DNA of 25,548 nt, from IMG/VR virus record IMGVR_UViG_3300036770_001482, positions 1-25,548 of that record. One strand, 5' to 3'. Source of the DNA: a virus. A program made the translations under genes and the position numbers. This document shows positions 1 through 7,491 of this stretch, one piece after another. Position 1 is the first letter of the stretch, and each line of letters begins with the position of its first letter. The notes under the pieces are model-generated. The model made no database searches. It saw nothing but the letters and a program-made list of their open reading frames with translations, and was not told the origin of the DNA.

Positions 1-1047
1 ACAGAAAACCGTTTTGCTGAACTTACACGAGCATTTAACTGGTACAACTACTTCTATGGCAAAAAAGAAGCCAAAGATTTCGTGTGCGCATATCTTGAAA
101 CTCAAAACAAGGCCAAGGAAGCCAAACAAATTCGCAGTTTGTCAGACAGCCAAGTGCGACTAACCACAGGTTGGTTGTGCCGTATGTCCCTTATGGGACT
201 GCAACTTAATGAACACGAACAAATTAAACTAGACAACTTGATTGCTGATCTGCTGGCTATCAAAGCAGAAGCAAAAAAGGAATCAGACACAGCAGAAGAC
301 ACCCAGCCCAAAGTTACTATCCAAGATCGATTGCGTGAAAAAGTTAGCGAGTGCGCAGGGGAGTTGGACGGTTTGTTTGACGACTTTGTGGCCGCGGGTG
401 CCAAAATGTCCGCAGACTGGAAGCCTATTGCTACTATCCGAGGTATGAATGTGGCACCGCAAATGGTATCTACTATTGCCGGTATTTGGCAGCACAAACT
501 TGACGAGTTTACAGCAGTTCAAGAAGGTCGAGACGCCCAACTGGTAGAGGCATACAGCAACTACAACAAAATCCAACTGCGTAATATTATCAAGTTCTGC
601 GAGCAAGTTATTGCAGACTGCGGTTCTTACGTGCAGATTAAAAAGGTTGAACGCAAGCCACGCAAAGTTAAAGCAGTGCCGCCAGAGAAAAAGGCTGCTA
701 AGTTCAAGATTTGTGCCGAATTTGCTGAACTCAAACTCAAGAGTCTCCCGGCTGCACAACTAGTGGACAAGAGCGAAGCCTGGTTGTACGACACTAAAAA
801 GCGCAAACTGATCCACGTTGTAGCCGACGAGTATGCCAAGGTGTTTACGGTTAAAAACAATGCTGTGATTGGGTTTAGCACTGTGGAAACACAGCAAAAG
901 ACTCTGCGTAAACCAGCAGAACAACTCAAACCTATACTAACAGCAGGCAAGCCAGCGGCACGTAAAGCCTACAAGGATATCAAAGCCACAGAAACTGCCT
1001 GGAACGGGCGTGGAACTGAGAACCTTATGGTGCTACGTGCCTGGTAA
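1..1047 (+). CDS. Conserved T4-like phage protein of unknown function, 5'-truncated by window start
   Basis: The frame is open from base 1 (T-E-N-R-F-A-E-L...) to a TAA at 1045-1047, so 348 residues are visible and the true start lies upstream. A GTG at 82 is in frame but is not a likely start, because the sequence before it is coding-like. The protein is soluble, Lys/Ala rich and mostly helical by composition, with no signal peptide or membrane segment. A basic stretch around visible residues 212-226 (KKVERKPRKVKAV) suggests nucleic-acid contact, but this is inference. The sequence resembles a recurrent hypothetical protein of marine T4-like phages; I recognise no enzymatic motif. Its stop codon overlaps the late-promoter word that precedes the gp13-like gene. 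Confidence 0.8.
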   Translation, partial: TENRFAELTRAFNWYNYFYGKKEAKDFVCAYLETQNKAKEAKQIRSLSDSQVRLTTGWLCRMSLMGLQLNEHEQIKLDNLIADLLAIKAEAKKESDTAEDTQPKVTIQDRLREKVSECAGELDGLFDDFVAAGAKMSADWKPIATIRGMNVAPQMVSTIAGIWQHKLDEFTAVQEGRDAQLVEAYSNYNKIQLRNIIKFCEQVIADCGSYVQIKKVERKPRKVKAVPPEKKAAKFKICAEFAELKLKSLPAAQLVDKSEAWLYDTKKRKLIHVVADEYAKVFTVKNNAVIGFSTVETQQKTLRKPAEQLKPILTAGKPAARKAYKDIKATETAWNGRGTENLMVLRAW

Positions 1048-1050
1048 ATA
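1044..1050 (+). promoter_or_regulatory. Late promoter word GTAAATA upstream of gp13-like gene
   Basis: GTAAATA overlaps the stop of the upstream gene and lies 19 nt before the ATG at 1070. It matches the core of the T4 late promoter (TATAAATA) and recurs before many genes here. Transcription would start around 1056. Confidence 0.5.
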
Positions 1051-1052
1051 AA

Positions 1053-1068
1053 GGGGACGGAGATCCCC
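1053..1068 (+). promoter_or_regulatory. Short hairpin presenting the gp13 Shine-Dalgarno in its loop
   Basis: GGGGA (1053-1057) and TCCCC (1064-1068) are perfect complements around a 6-nt loop CGGAGA that contains the Shine-Dalgarno GGAG. The ATG follows at 1070. The predicted late start point (about 1056) lies within the left arm, so only read-through mRNA would form the full hairpin. Confidence 0.4.
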
Positions 1069-1069
1069 A

Positions 1070-1831
1070 ATGGCTGACAATACCCTACAAGTTCTCAAAC
1101 AAGACTTAATCAATTATGTGCAACTGCAACTAGGCAGTGGCATGATTGATGTTGAACTTGACCCTGCCCACTACGAGGCTGCTTATCAAAAGACAATTGG
1201 CACTTATCGCCAACGTGCTCAAAATGCATACGAAGAAAGTTTTAGTTTCTTAGAGTTGGTACAAGACGTAGACGTTTATACACTCCCGCAAGAAGTTATT
1301 AACGTTAGACAAATTTATCGTAGAACTTTTGGTAACAGCCAAGGTCCTTATGCTACTAACTTTGATCCGTTTACGCAGGCAAGCCTAAACGTTTATCTAA
1401 TGAACTTTAACGTAGCAGGTGGTCTTGCTACATACGATTATTACACCCAGTACGTGGAATTAGCCGGGCGCATGTTTGGTCAGTTTGTAGTTTATACCTG
1501 GAACCCAGTGACCAAAAAACTACAAATGAGCCGTGATTGGCGTGGAACAGGCGAAAACGTACTGCTATGGACAGACAACCTAAAACCCGAATTTCAACTG
1601 TTAGGCCACTATCAAACATCACAGTGGATTCGTGATTATATGGTTGCAAATTGTAAGTTTATGATTGGCGAAGCCCGTGAAAAGTTTTCAACTATTGCCG
1701 GTCCACAGGGCGGCGGCAGTCTAAATGGCACTGCTATGAAAGCAGAAGCACAAGTACAAATGGACGCACTAATTGAACAACTTAAAACTTACGTCGACGG
1801 CTCTCAGCCTATTACCTGGGTTATTGGATAA
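1070..1831 (+). CDS. gp13: Neck protein, gp13-like
   Basis: A 253-residue protein resembling the gp13 neck protein of T4-like marine phages (T4 gp13 is 309 aa). In T4, gp13 and gp14 close the filled head and form the neck on which the tail docks. Similarity is seen in an N-terminal helical part (VELDPAHYEAAYQKTIGTY), a strand motif near residues 67-78 (YTLPQEVINVRQI), a C-terminal helix from about residue 186 (WIRDYMVANCKFMIGEAREKF), the loop GGGSLNG near 214-220, and the ending PITWVIG. The start is the ATG at 1070, 7 nt after a GGAG. No gp14 or gp15 gene follows; an SGNH-like gene begins 2 nt after the stop. It could be another connector-type protein of the same fold. Confidence 0.6.
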   Translation: MADNTLQVLKQDLINYVQLQLGSGMIDVELDPAHYEAAYQKTIGTYRQRAQNAYEESFSFLELVQDVDVYTLPQEVINVRQIYRRTFGNSQGPYATNFDPFTQASLNVYLMNFNVAGGLATYDYYTQYVELAGRMFGQFVVYTWNPVTKKLQMSRDWRGTGENVLLWTDNLKPEFQLLGHYQTSQWIRDYMVANCKFMIGEAREKFSTIAGPQGGGSLNGTAMKAEAQVQMDALIEQLKTYVDGSQPITWVIG

Positions 1832-1833
1832 AT

Positions 1834-2556
1834 TTGAAGACACTGATAGTTGGATGCAGTTTTTGCAGTACTCTTGGAGAGCAAAAACCAAACAATTGGA
1901 AACTTAATCCTGATATTAGTGTTCGAGCAACGTCGGGCACAGGCAATCAAGCAATTGCTGCCAGGGTAGCATACGAATGTGCTCAAAATAATTATGATCG
2001 TGTGATTGTAATCTGGACCGGAATTAATAGATTAGACACAGCAATCACTAGAGATCTACACGAAACATTTCCTGGTGCATGGGAAGGAACCCCTAGGTAT
2101 AGTTTTTGTACACCATTGGGAAGAACAATTTGGTATCATTCGGGCGGTCAAGCCGGGTCGTGGACCTGGGATAAAGCATGCCCGCAAGACATAAGACAAA
2201 TTTTCAAAACTCAATATTTAGGTGCAGATTCTGTGTATCTAACTGATATTAGTTTGTTAAACATACTAAACACACAAAATCTTTTAGATCGGTTAGGTGT
2301 TGACTATCAAATGGGATTTATCTACAATCCGTTTGCTGATTATATCCAAACTAAACACGAACATTATTTTGGTACTGTTAATAAAAATTCTCCGTATTTT
2401 AGTCTAGTAGATTGGCAAAAAATCAACACGGAATTAACAGCATTTGAGTGGGCAGAGCAGCAACAAGATCGTTTAGAATCCGATCAATTGCACCCAACAA
2501 GGAATGCAATGAAAGAATGGGTTAAACTAGCCTTTAACATTGACCTACAAGCATAA
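1834..2556 (+). CDS. SGNH/GDSL-hydrolase-like protein (copy 1)
   Basis: A 240-residue protein with the block pattern of SGNH hydrolases: an N-terminal strand leading to GCSF (putative nucleophile Ser9), a GTGN block (G37-N38), a WTGIN block (61-65) in place of GxND, and D217-x-x-H220-P near the C terminus as the likely Asp/His pair. SGNH enzymes are esterases or acetyl-hydrolases often acting on glycans; the substrate here is unknown. The start is a TTG 2 nt after the gp13 stop, with no good Shine-Dalgarno, so translation is probably coupled. The gene looks like an accessory insertion between structural and replication genes. A second SGNH-like protein with the same GCSF/GN/HP signature lies at 21171-21932. 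Catalysis is inferred, not shown. Confidence 0.6.
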   Translation: MKTLIVGCSFCSTLGEQKPNNWKLNPDISVRATSGTGNQAIAARVAYECAQNNYDRVIVIWTGINRLDTAITRDLHETFPGAWEGTPRYSFCTPLGRTIWYHSGGQAGSWTWDKACPQDIRQIFKTQYLGADSVYLTDISLLNILNTQNLLDRLGVDYQMGFIYNPFADYIQTKHEHYFGTVNKNSPYFSLVDWQKINTELTAFEWAEQQQDRLESDQLHPTRNAMKEWVKLAFNIDLQA

Positions 2557-2568
2557 TTTTGCTATAAT
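2540..2568 (+). promoter_or_regulatory. Sigma70-type promoter for dexA-gp1
   Basis: TTGACC (2540-2545) and a perfect TATAAT (2563-2568) are separated by exactly 17 nt, overlapping the end of the SGNH-like gene. Transcription should start 6-7 nt after the -10 box, at about 2575, which is the A of the dexA ATG; no Shine-Dalgarno is present. This predicts a leaderless, host-polymerase (early) transcript. Confidence 0.75.
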
Positions 2569-2575
2569 AGCAAAA
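2557..2575 (+). promoter_or_regulatory. Perfect 8-bp inverted repeat over the dexA promoter and start
   Basis: TTTTGCTA (2557-2564) and TAGCAAAA (2568-2575) flank a 3-nt spacer. The repeat contains the TATAAT box and reaches into the start codon. RNA arriving from upstream could fold it; RNA starting at the local promoter would lack the left arm. Confidence 0.6.
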
Positions 2576-3093
2576 TGGACGCAATGATTGATATCGAGGG
2601 TCTTGCAACAGGACCCGACGCTACTATTTTAACAATCGCAGCACAATGCTTTGATCCCTTTACTCGCGGCTATTATAAACAACAATACTATGCCCGAGTT
2701 ACACTAGAAAGCCAAGACGATCGTAAAATTGAGCAAGGAACGATTGACTGGTGGGCAACTCAAAAAGAAGCACAAGCAGAAGCATTTGCCGAAGACAACA
2801 GAATCCCACTGAAGCAAGCACTAGAAGAATTGCATAAACTTTGCTGGAAATGTAATCGTATCTGGATGAATGGGCCGACGTACGATGCTAACATCCTAGA
2901 GCATGCGTATAAAAGTTATGGGCTACCACTACCATGGCAGTATTACAAAATACGAGATGCTAGGACAGTTTATGGATTAGTTCCAGGCCTTAACAAATAT
3001 CCTGCCAGCCACCATGCACTAGAAGATTGCCGCAGACAGATTGATCTTTTGCACGATGCGTTAGAATATTTAAAAGTAAAAGAATTAGTATGA
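2575..3093 (+). CDS. dexA: DexA-like 3'-5' exonuclease (DEDD, RNase H fold)
   Basis: A 172-residue protein with the DEDDh exonuclease signature: MIDIEGL (D6, E8), a central YDANILE (D104) and HHALEDC (H147, D151). The order and spacing match the T4 exonuclease A / Rv2179c-like family, including the shared segment GTIDWWATQ, comparable to STIEWWKNQ in T4 DexA. T4 DexA is 227 aa, so this is a shorter form. The expected role is 3'-5' degradation of DNA, for example host-derived or replication ends, in the cytoplasm. The next gene (dNMP kinase) overlaps by 4 nt (ATGA), and both sit behind a sigma70 promoter and before an intrinsic terminator, forming a two-gene early operon for DNA/nucleotide metabolism. 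Confidence 0.75.
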   Translation: MDAMIDIEGLATGPDATILTIAAQCFDPFTRGYYKQQYYARVTLESQDDRKIEQGTIDWWATQKEAQAEAFAEDNRIPLKQALEELHKLCWKCNRIWMNGPTYDANILEHAYKSYGLPLPWQYYKIRDARTVYGLVPGLNKYPASHHALEDCRRQIDLLHDALEYLKVKELV

Positions 3094-3638
3094 CCCTACC
3101 TAAACTATTAGTAATTGGCAATGCACGCCACGGCAAAGATACGGTATGCGATATTTTACGTGAGGATCACGGGTTTAGTTTCCGATCTAGTTCAGATTTT
3201 TGTGCTGAACGATTTATTTACAATGAACTAAAACTCAAGTACGGATACAACACTTATACAGAATGTTTCGAAGATAGGCATAATCATCGAGCAGAATGGT
3301 ACGACATGATTCATGCATATTGTCAAGACGATCATGCTCGTCTTGGGCGAGAAATCTTTGCAGAAAATGACATTTACTGTGGCTTGCGAAACAAAGCAGA
3401 ATTCCACGCTATGCGCAATACAGGTGTTTTTGATTATGCTATTTGGGTAGATCGTAGCGACCATTTGCCTGCTGAAGATCCAAGCAGCATGAGTTTAGAA
3501 ATTTGGATGGCTGACTATGTAATTGACAATAATGGTACTGTTGAGCAATTGCGACATAACACTAACAATCTAATCAACATGTTGATTAAGCGTCGGGCTC
3601 AAGGTCTCCAGACTTCCAAACAGAATCACTCCGTTTGA
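3090..3638 (+). CDS. gp1: Deoxynucleoside monophosphate kinase, T4 gp1-like P-loop kinase
   Basis: A 182-residue P-loop protein with an N-terminal strand (KLLVIG) leading into GNARHGKDT (residues 10-18), a Walker A typical of phage dNMP kinases (compare GVKRSGKDT in T4 gp1). It would phosphorylate dNMPs to dNDPs with ATP. A late segment, FDYAIWVDRSDHLPAEDPSS, looks like the strand and flexible lid of NMP-kinase folds. T4 gp1 is 241 aa, so this version is short. The ATG overlaps the dexA stop (ATGA), indicating translational coupling. The 3' end overlaps the convergent minus-strand gene by 53 bp. Substrate specificity cannot be read from the sequence. Confidence 0.65.
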   Translation: MTLPKLLVIGNARHGKDTVCDILREDHGFSFRSSSDFCAERFIYNELKLKYGYNTYTECFEDRHNHRAEWYDMIHAYCQDDHARLGREIFAENDIYCGLRNKAEFHAMRNTGVFDYAIWVDRSDHLPAEDPSSMSLEIWMADYVIDNNGTVEQLRHNTNNLINMLIKRRAQGLQTSKQNHSV

Positions 3639-3933
3639 CTTCCTCTACACAATTCAAGCATATAGTTTTTAGATTACGAACGTCGGTGTTGTGTAAATTA
3701 CCGTCGATGTGAAATACCAGTAACTGCGCTGAATACCTTGCTCTAAACCCACATAAGTCACATGTGGGTTTTTTCTTATAGCCGGATGCTTTCCAGCGTG
3801 GCTCGGGCACCTTAATTTTTTTATTCTTTTTAATGCAGTGCTCACACAGGCGTCTGTACTGCGTTCTTGTATCAGTGTGATAGGCAATTGCCCGTGGTCT
3901 TTGGTTGCAAGCCAAGCATAAAGGTCTAAACAT
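3586..3933 (-). CDS. Zinc-finger / HNH-like protein on the minus strand
   Basis: A 115-residue protein read from an ATG at 3933. It has four CxxC pairs (C6/C9, C30/C33, C58/C61, C92/C95), and its C-terminal half has the look of an HNH nuclease (CDLCGF ... HIDGN ... NLKTICLNC) with H75 as the candidate general base. Similar proteins occur as hypotheticals in T4-like marine phages. An in-frame ATG at 3975 would add 14 residues, but the conserved sequence begins at MFRPLC, and a late-promoter word in minus orientation lies 8 nt before this ATG. It is the only minus-strand gene I support here and converges on the dexA-gp1 operon, overlapping it by 53 bp. It could be a free-standing homing-type nuclease or a structural zinc protein; function is uncertain. 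Confidence 0.7.
   Translation of the reverse strand: MFRPLCLACNQRPRAIAYHTDTRTQYRRLCEHCIKKNKKIKVPEPRWKASGYKKKPTCDLCGFRARYSAQLLVFHIDGNLHNTDVRNLKTICLNCVEEVKRSDSVWKSGDLEPDA
3745..3775 (+). terminator. Intrinsic terminator of dexA-gp1 operon, embedded in the antisense gene
   Basis: AAACCCACAT (3745-3754) and ATGTGGGTTT (3762-3771) form a 10-bp stem with a 7-nt loop, running into a T tract (3769-3774). On the minus strand the same bases encode the Lys-Lys-Lys-Pro-Thr-Cys zinc-knuckle part of the HNH-like protein. The T tract follows the stem only in + orientation, so it terminates + strand transcription. Confidence 0.7.
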
Positions 3934-3951
3934 TTGACAAATATTTATCAA
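3934..3951 (-). promoter_or_regulatory. Late promoter word in a near-palindrome before the HNH-like gene
   Basis: On the minus strand ATAAATA (3948 down to 3942) lies 8 nt before the ATG at 3933, with no Shine-Dalgarno between. The surrounding 18 nt (plus strand TTGACAAATATTTATCAA) is a palindrome except for one position pair. The predicted start point is at or next to the ATG, suggesting a leaderless late transcript. Confidence 0.55.
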
Positions 3952-3999
3952 AAACCTACCCAGTAGGGCAGGCATACAGGCTTCTTTTTGGTTAATCCG

Positions 4000-4006
4000 C
4001 TAAATA
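4000..4006 (+). promoter_or_regulatory. Late promoter word CTAAATA for gp18
   Basis: CTAAATA lies 25 nt upstream of the sheath ATG (4032), with a Shine-Dalgarno AAGGA at 4021-4025 between. Standard leader architecture for an abundant structural protein. Confidence 0.65.
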
Positions 4007-4031
4007 TTAACAGCTTAGAAAAGGATTTACT

Positions 4032-7000
4032 ATGGCACTATTATCACCCGGCGTAGAAGTAACAGTAATTGACGAGAGTCAATATATTCCTGCTGCCACA
4101 AATTCGGTTCCTTATGTACTAATTGCAACAGCACAAAATAAAGTTTCCGGAACAGGAACTGGCGTTGCCGCAGGTACATTAGCAGCCAACGCAAACAAAC
4201 CTTATTTAATCACCAGTCAGCGAGATTTAAGTGCCACTTTTGGCGTTCCGTTCTTTTACAAAACTACTGCTGGTACACCTATTAACGGTTATGAACTTAA
4301 CGAATATGGTCTATTGGCTGCATATTCAGCATTAGGTGTTACAAATCGTTGTTATGTACAACGTGTTGATATTGACTTAAGTGAATTAACTGCAACTCTA
4401 GTACGTCCAACCGGCGATCCAGACAATGGCGATTATTGGTTAGATACTGCTAATTCAACTTGGGGTATTTTCCAGTGGAATCAAACTACTGCGGCTTTTA
4501 CTAACTATGTACCAAATGTGATTACAAGTACAGACGATCTTGTAACATCGTCAACTGTACCATTACAAAGCATTGGCTCTATTGGTGACTATGCAATTAC
4601 AGCCGCAACAAGCGTAACTGTAAACAATCCAATGTATTACAAGCGCGGCGGTCCTAGTACCGACACTTATAGCGCAACAGCAAGTTATTCGTCTTCGTCT
4701 ACATTACTAGACCTATACAATAACTGGGTACTAGTTGGTAGTGACGATTGGAAAACAGCATGGCCTGCAATCACTGGCACTAACGCCTCTCCAACATTAA
4801 CTGCTGGAAATACCTTTTTGATTAACGGTTCGACAATCACTGTTCCGGTATCGCCAAATAACACAGTTGATAAAGTATCTGATGCTATTAATGATGCTGC
4901 AATTACTGGAATTTATTCCGGTGTAATTAGTGGTAAACTAGTAATTTATGCAGACTCTACTGCTACTGCCGACGGCTCTACAGGCGACGAAGGTGCTGTA
5001 ATCATTGAAAATGGCACAGGAACACCGTTAACTGCACTAGGTATTACACCTAACCCAACTGGATCTAACCTTTCTCCTTACTATGCTCCTGCATTCTTTG
5101 CTGGTGCAAACTACAATCAACCACGTTGGAGAAGCACTGATGTTAAGCCAGAACCAACTGGTTCTGTATGGCAAAAAACTAACAACGTAAACCTTGGTGC
5201 TAATCTAGTATTGAAAAAATACAATAGCACACTAGGTACATGGGTACAACAAAGTGTTCCAATTTATGGCACAGACATTGAATACATTGACGCTGTTGAT
5301 CCTTCTGGTGGTGGCTACAACATCCCTGTCGGCGCAACTTGGGCACAATACAACCCAACATATGCCGATCCTGATATTGCACAGTTAAGAATTTTTGAAC
5401 AGTATGCTACTGGTGCAACAGTTGTAACTGGCGATGATTCTACACCTGGCACATTTGCTTCTGGCAACTCGTTTACTATTAGTGCTAACCAAGCAGGAAC
5501 AACTACTCTAAATACAGGCACAGCAACACTATCTGGTAGTACTGCTGCTGACTTTATTGCTGCTGTTTCTTCTGCTGCTGTTCCTTATGTAAGCGCAAGC
5601 ATTGATAGCGACGGCTACATTGTGTTTAGACATGCTCAAGGTGGATTCATTACATTAACTAACGTATCTGGTACTCCAGTGACTGCTGCTGGCTTTAATA
5701 CAGACGTACAAGGCGTTATTCAAGGTTCTGGTAGTTCTCTAATATTAGCAAACTTTGCTAGCACTCCATGGTTTACCTATGAAGCCAGCACTACTGCACC
5801 AAATCAAGATCCTGCTGACGGACGTCTATGGTATTACAGTGCAATTGATCAAGCAGACATCATGATCCAGAACAACGGTTCTTGGCAAGGTTACCAAATG
5901 GTAGACAATGATGTTCGTGGTTATGATTTAACATTGACTAATGCTGCCGGACCGATTTTCAGTGCTACTGCACCAACTACACAAACTGATGCTGCTGCAA
6001 GTGCACTAGAATATGGTGACCTATGGATCGATACAAGCGACTTAGAAAACTATCCAGCATTGTATCGTTGGGAAAGCGTAAACAGTGTTGATCAGTGGGT
6101 ACAGATTGTTACCTCTGACCAAACTACAGAAAACGGTATCTTGTTTGCTGATGCTCGTTGGGCACCAAACGGCACAACAGATCCAATTAGCGATGCTATT
6201 CCGACTATTACTAGTTTGCTAATTAGCGATTATGTCGACCTTGACGCTCCTGATCCTGCATTGTACCCACAAGGTATGTTGTTATTCAACACACGTCGCA
6301 GTGGTTACAACGTTAAGAGTTTCCAAGTTGATTACTTCAATGCAGATAGTTTCCCCGATGATACACTACCTACAGTTACTAATGCTTGGGTCACACAAAG
6401 CGGTAACAAAGCCGACGGTAGTGCATACATGGGACGTCAGGCGCAGCGAGCAATTATTGTTGCAGCACTAAAAGCCGGCATTGATGGTTCTACTGACATT
6501 CGTGAAGAACAACGCCAATTTAACTTAATGGCTTGCCCACAGTATCCTGAACTTATTCCTAATATGGTTCAACTCAATAACGATCGCAACAACACAGCGT
6601 TTGTTATCGGTGATACACCATTGAGATTAGGTCCAACAGGTACAGAAATTAGTTCTTGGGCGTCTGACAACGGCGGCGCAGGCTATCCTAGTGGTGACGG
6701 TCTGACTATCAGTGACACATACCTAGGTGTGTTCTATCCAAGTTGCCAAACTACTGATCTAAGTGGTAGCAGCGTAGTACAGCCGCCAAGTCACATGATG
6801 TTGCGCACAATTTTACGCAGCGACGAAGTTGCTTATCCATGGTTAGCACCAGCAGGTACACGTCGTGGTGTAATTGATAATGCTCTACGTATTGGTTACG
6901 TGAATGCAACTACAGGTGAGTTTACTACATTAGGTGTAAATCAAGGTCTAAGAGACACACTATATGAGTTAGACATTAACCCAATTACGTTTGTTCCTGG

Positions 7001-7397
7001 CGTAGGTATTACTAACTTTGGTAACAAGACTGTGACTAGTGCAACTACATCAATGGATCGCATTAACGTTGCACGTTTAGTTGCTTATGTTCGTAACCGC
7101 TTGCAAGAAATTGGTAAGACATTCTTGTTTGAACCAAACGATCAAATCACACGCAATGAAATCAGCAGCGCAGTTAATTCGCTAATGATTGATCTTGTAA
7201 ACAAGCGCGGTGTCTATGACTACCTAGTTGTTTGTGACTTGACTAACAACACACCTGCACGTATTGATCGCAATGAATTGTGGGTTGATATTGCTATTGA
7301 ACCAGTTAAAGCAGTTGAATTTATCTATATTCCACTACGCTTGAAGAACACTGGTGAAATCGCAAGCGGTGTAAGCACAGTAGCCTCTGCAGCCTAA
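4032..7397 (+). CDS. gp18: Tail sheath protein gp18, enlarged by insertion domains
   Basis: A 1121-residue contractile sheath subunit; T4 gp18 is 659 aa. The N terminus (ALLSPGVEVTVIDESQYIP) and the C terminus (DEVAYPWLAPAGTRRGVID at 931-949; INPITFVPGVGITNFGNKT at 982-1000; NVARLVAYVRNRLQEIGKTF at 1012-1031; TR..I...V motif from 1040) are the conserved sheath core. The region from about 120 to 720 is mostly extra. It holds two related beta-rich modules (about 258-340 and 478-556, both ending GTP[LV]TA.G) and four short aromatic 'D/GxxW...W' modules (about 126-150, 375-405, 590-620, 647-692). These probably decorate the outer surface. Ser/Thr/Ala/Gly-rich composition fits exposed Ig- or fibre-like domains. 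Its own promoter and terminator flank it, giving a single-gene unit. Confidence 0.93.
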   Translation: MALLSPGVEVTVIDESQYIPAATNSVPYVLIATAQNKVSGTGTGVAAGTLAANANKPYLITSQRDLSATFGVPFFYKTTAGTPINGYELNEYGLLAAYSALGVTNRCYVQRVDIDLSELTATLVRPTGDPDNGDYWLDTANSTWGIFQWNQTTAAFTNYVPNVITSTDDLVTSSTVPLQSIGSIGDYAITAATSVTVNNPMYYKRGGPSTDTYSATASYSSSSTLLDLYNNWVLVGSDDWKTAWPAITGTNASPTLTAGNTFLINGSTITVPVSPNNTVDKVSDAINDAAITGIYSGVISGKLVIYADSTATADGSTGDEGAVIIENGTGTPLTALGITPNPTGSNLSPYYAPAFFAGANYNQPRWRSTDVKPEPTGSVWQKTNNVNLGANLVLKKYNSTLGTWVQQSVPIYGTDIEYIDAVDPSGGGYNIPVGATWAQYNPTYADPDIAQLRIFEQYATGATVVTGDDSTPGTFASGNSFTISANQAGTTTLNTGTATLSGSTAADFIAAVSSAAVPYVSASIDSDGYIVFRHAQGGFITLTNVSGTPVTAAGFNTDVQGVIQGSGSSLILANFASTPWFTYEASTTAPNQDPADGRLWYYSAIDQADIMIQNNGSWQGYQMVDNDVRGYDLTLTNAAGPIFSATAPTTQTDAAASALEYGDLWIDTSDLENYPALYRWESVNSVDQWVQIVTSDQTTENGILFADARWAPNGTTDPISDAIPTITSLLISDYVDLDAPDPALYPQGMLLFNTRRSGYNVKSFQVDYFNADSFPDDTLPTVTNAWVTQSGNKADGSAYMGRQAQRAIIVAALKAGIDGSTDIREEQRQFNLMACPQYPELIPNMVQLNNDRNNTAFVIGDTPLRLGPTGTEISSWASDNGGAGYPSGDGLTISDTYLGVFYPSCQTTDLSGSSVVQPPSHMMLRTILRSDEVAYPWLAPAGTRRGVIDNALRIGYVNATTGEFTTLGVNQGLRDTLYELDINPITFVPGVGITNFGNKTVTSATTSMDRINVARLVAYVRNRLQEIGKTFLFEPNDQITRNEISSAVNSLMIDLVNKRGVYDYLVVCDLTNNTPARIDRNELWVDIAIEPVKAVEFIYIPLRLKNTGEIASGVSTVASAA

Positions 7398-7417
7398 TGC
7401 ACACAGTGGCTTATGTC

Positions 7418-7450
7418 AAAAATAGGGTCCTCGCAGACCCTATTTTTTTC
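7418..7450 (+). terminator. Intrinsic terminator after gp18
   Basis: AAAAATAGGGTC (7418-7429) and GACCCTATTTTT (7436-7447) form a perfect 12-bp stem with a 6-nt loop (CTCGCA), followed by further T. The A tract on the left arm makes it potentially bidirectional. It separates sheath from tube transcription. Confidence 0.9.
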
Positions 7451-7463
7451 TCGACTGAAACAG

Positions 7464-7471
7464 TATAAATA
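7464..7471 (+). promoter_or_regulatory. Late promoter TATAAATA for gp19
   Basis: An exact T4 late promoter consensus, TATAAATA, 20 nt upstream of the tube ATG and just after the gp18 terminator. A Shine-Dalgarno GGAG (7481-7484) follows. This is the best-matched late promoter of the window. Confidence 0.85.
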
Positions 7472-7491
7472 ACATATACAGGAGATATAAC

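Noticed and set aside
82-1047. GTG at 82 as the start of the first gene
   Set aside because: The frame is open and coding-like from base 1, so the gene is truncated by the window rather than starting at 82.
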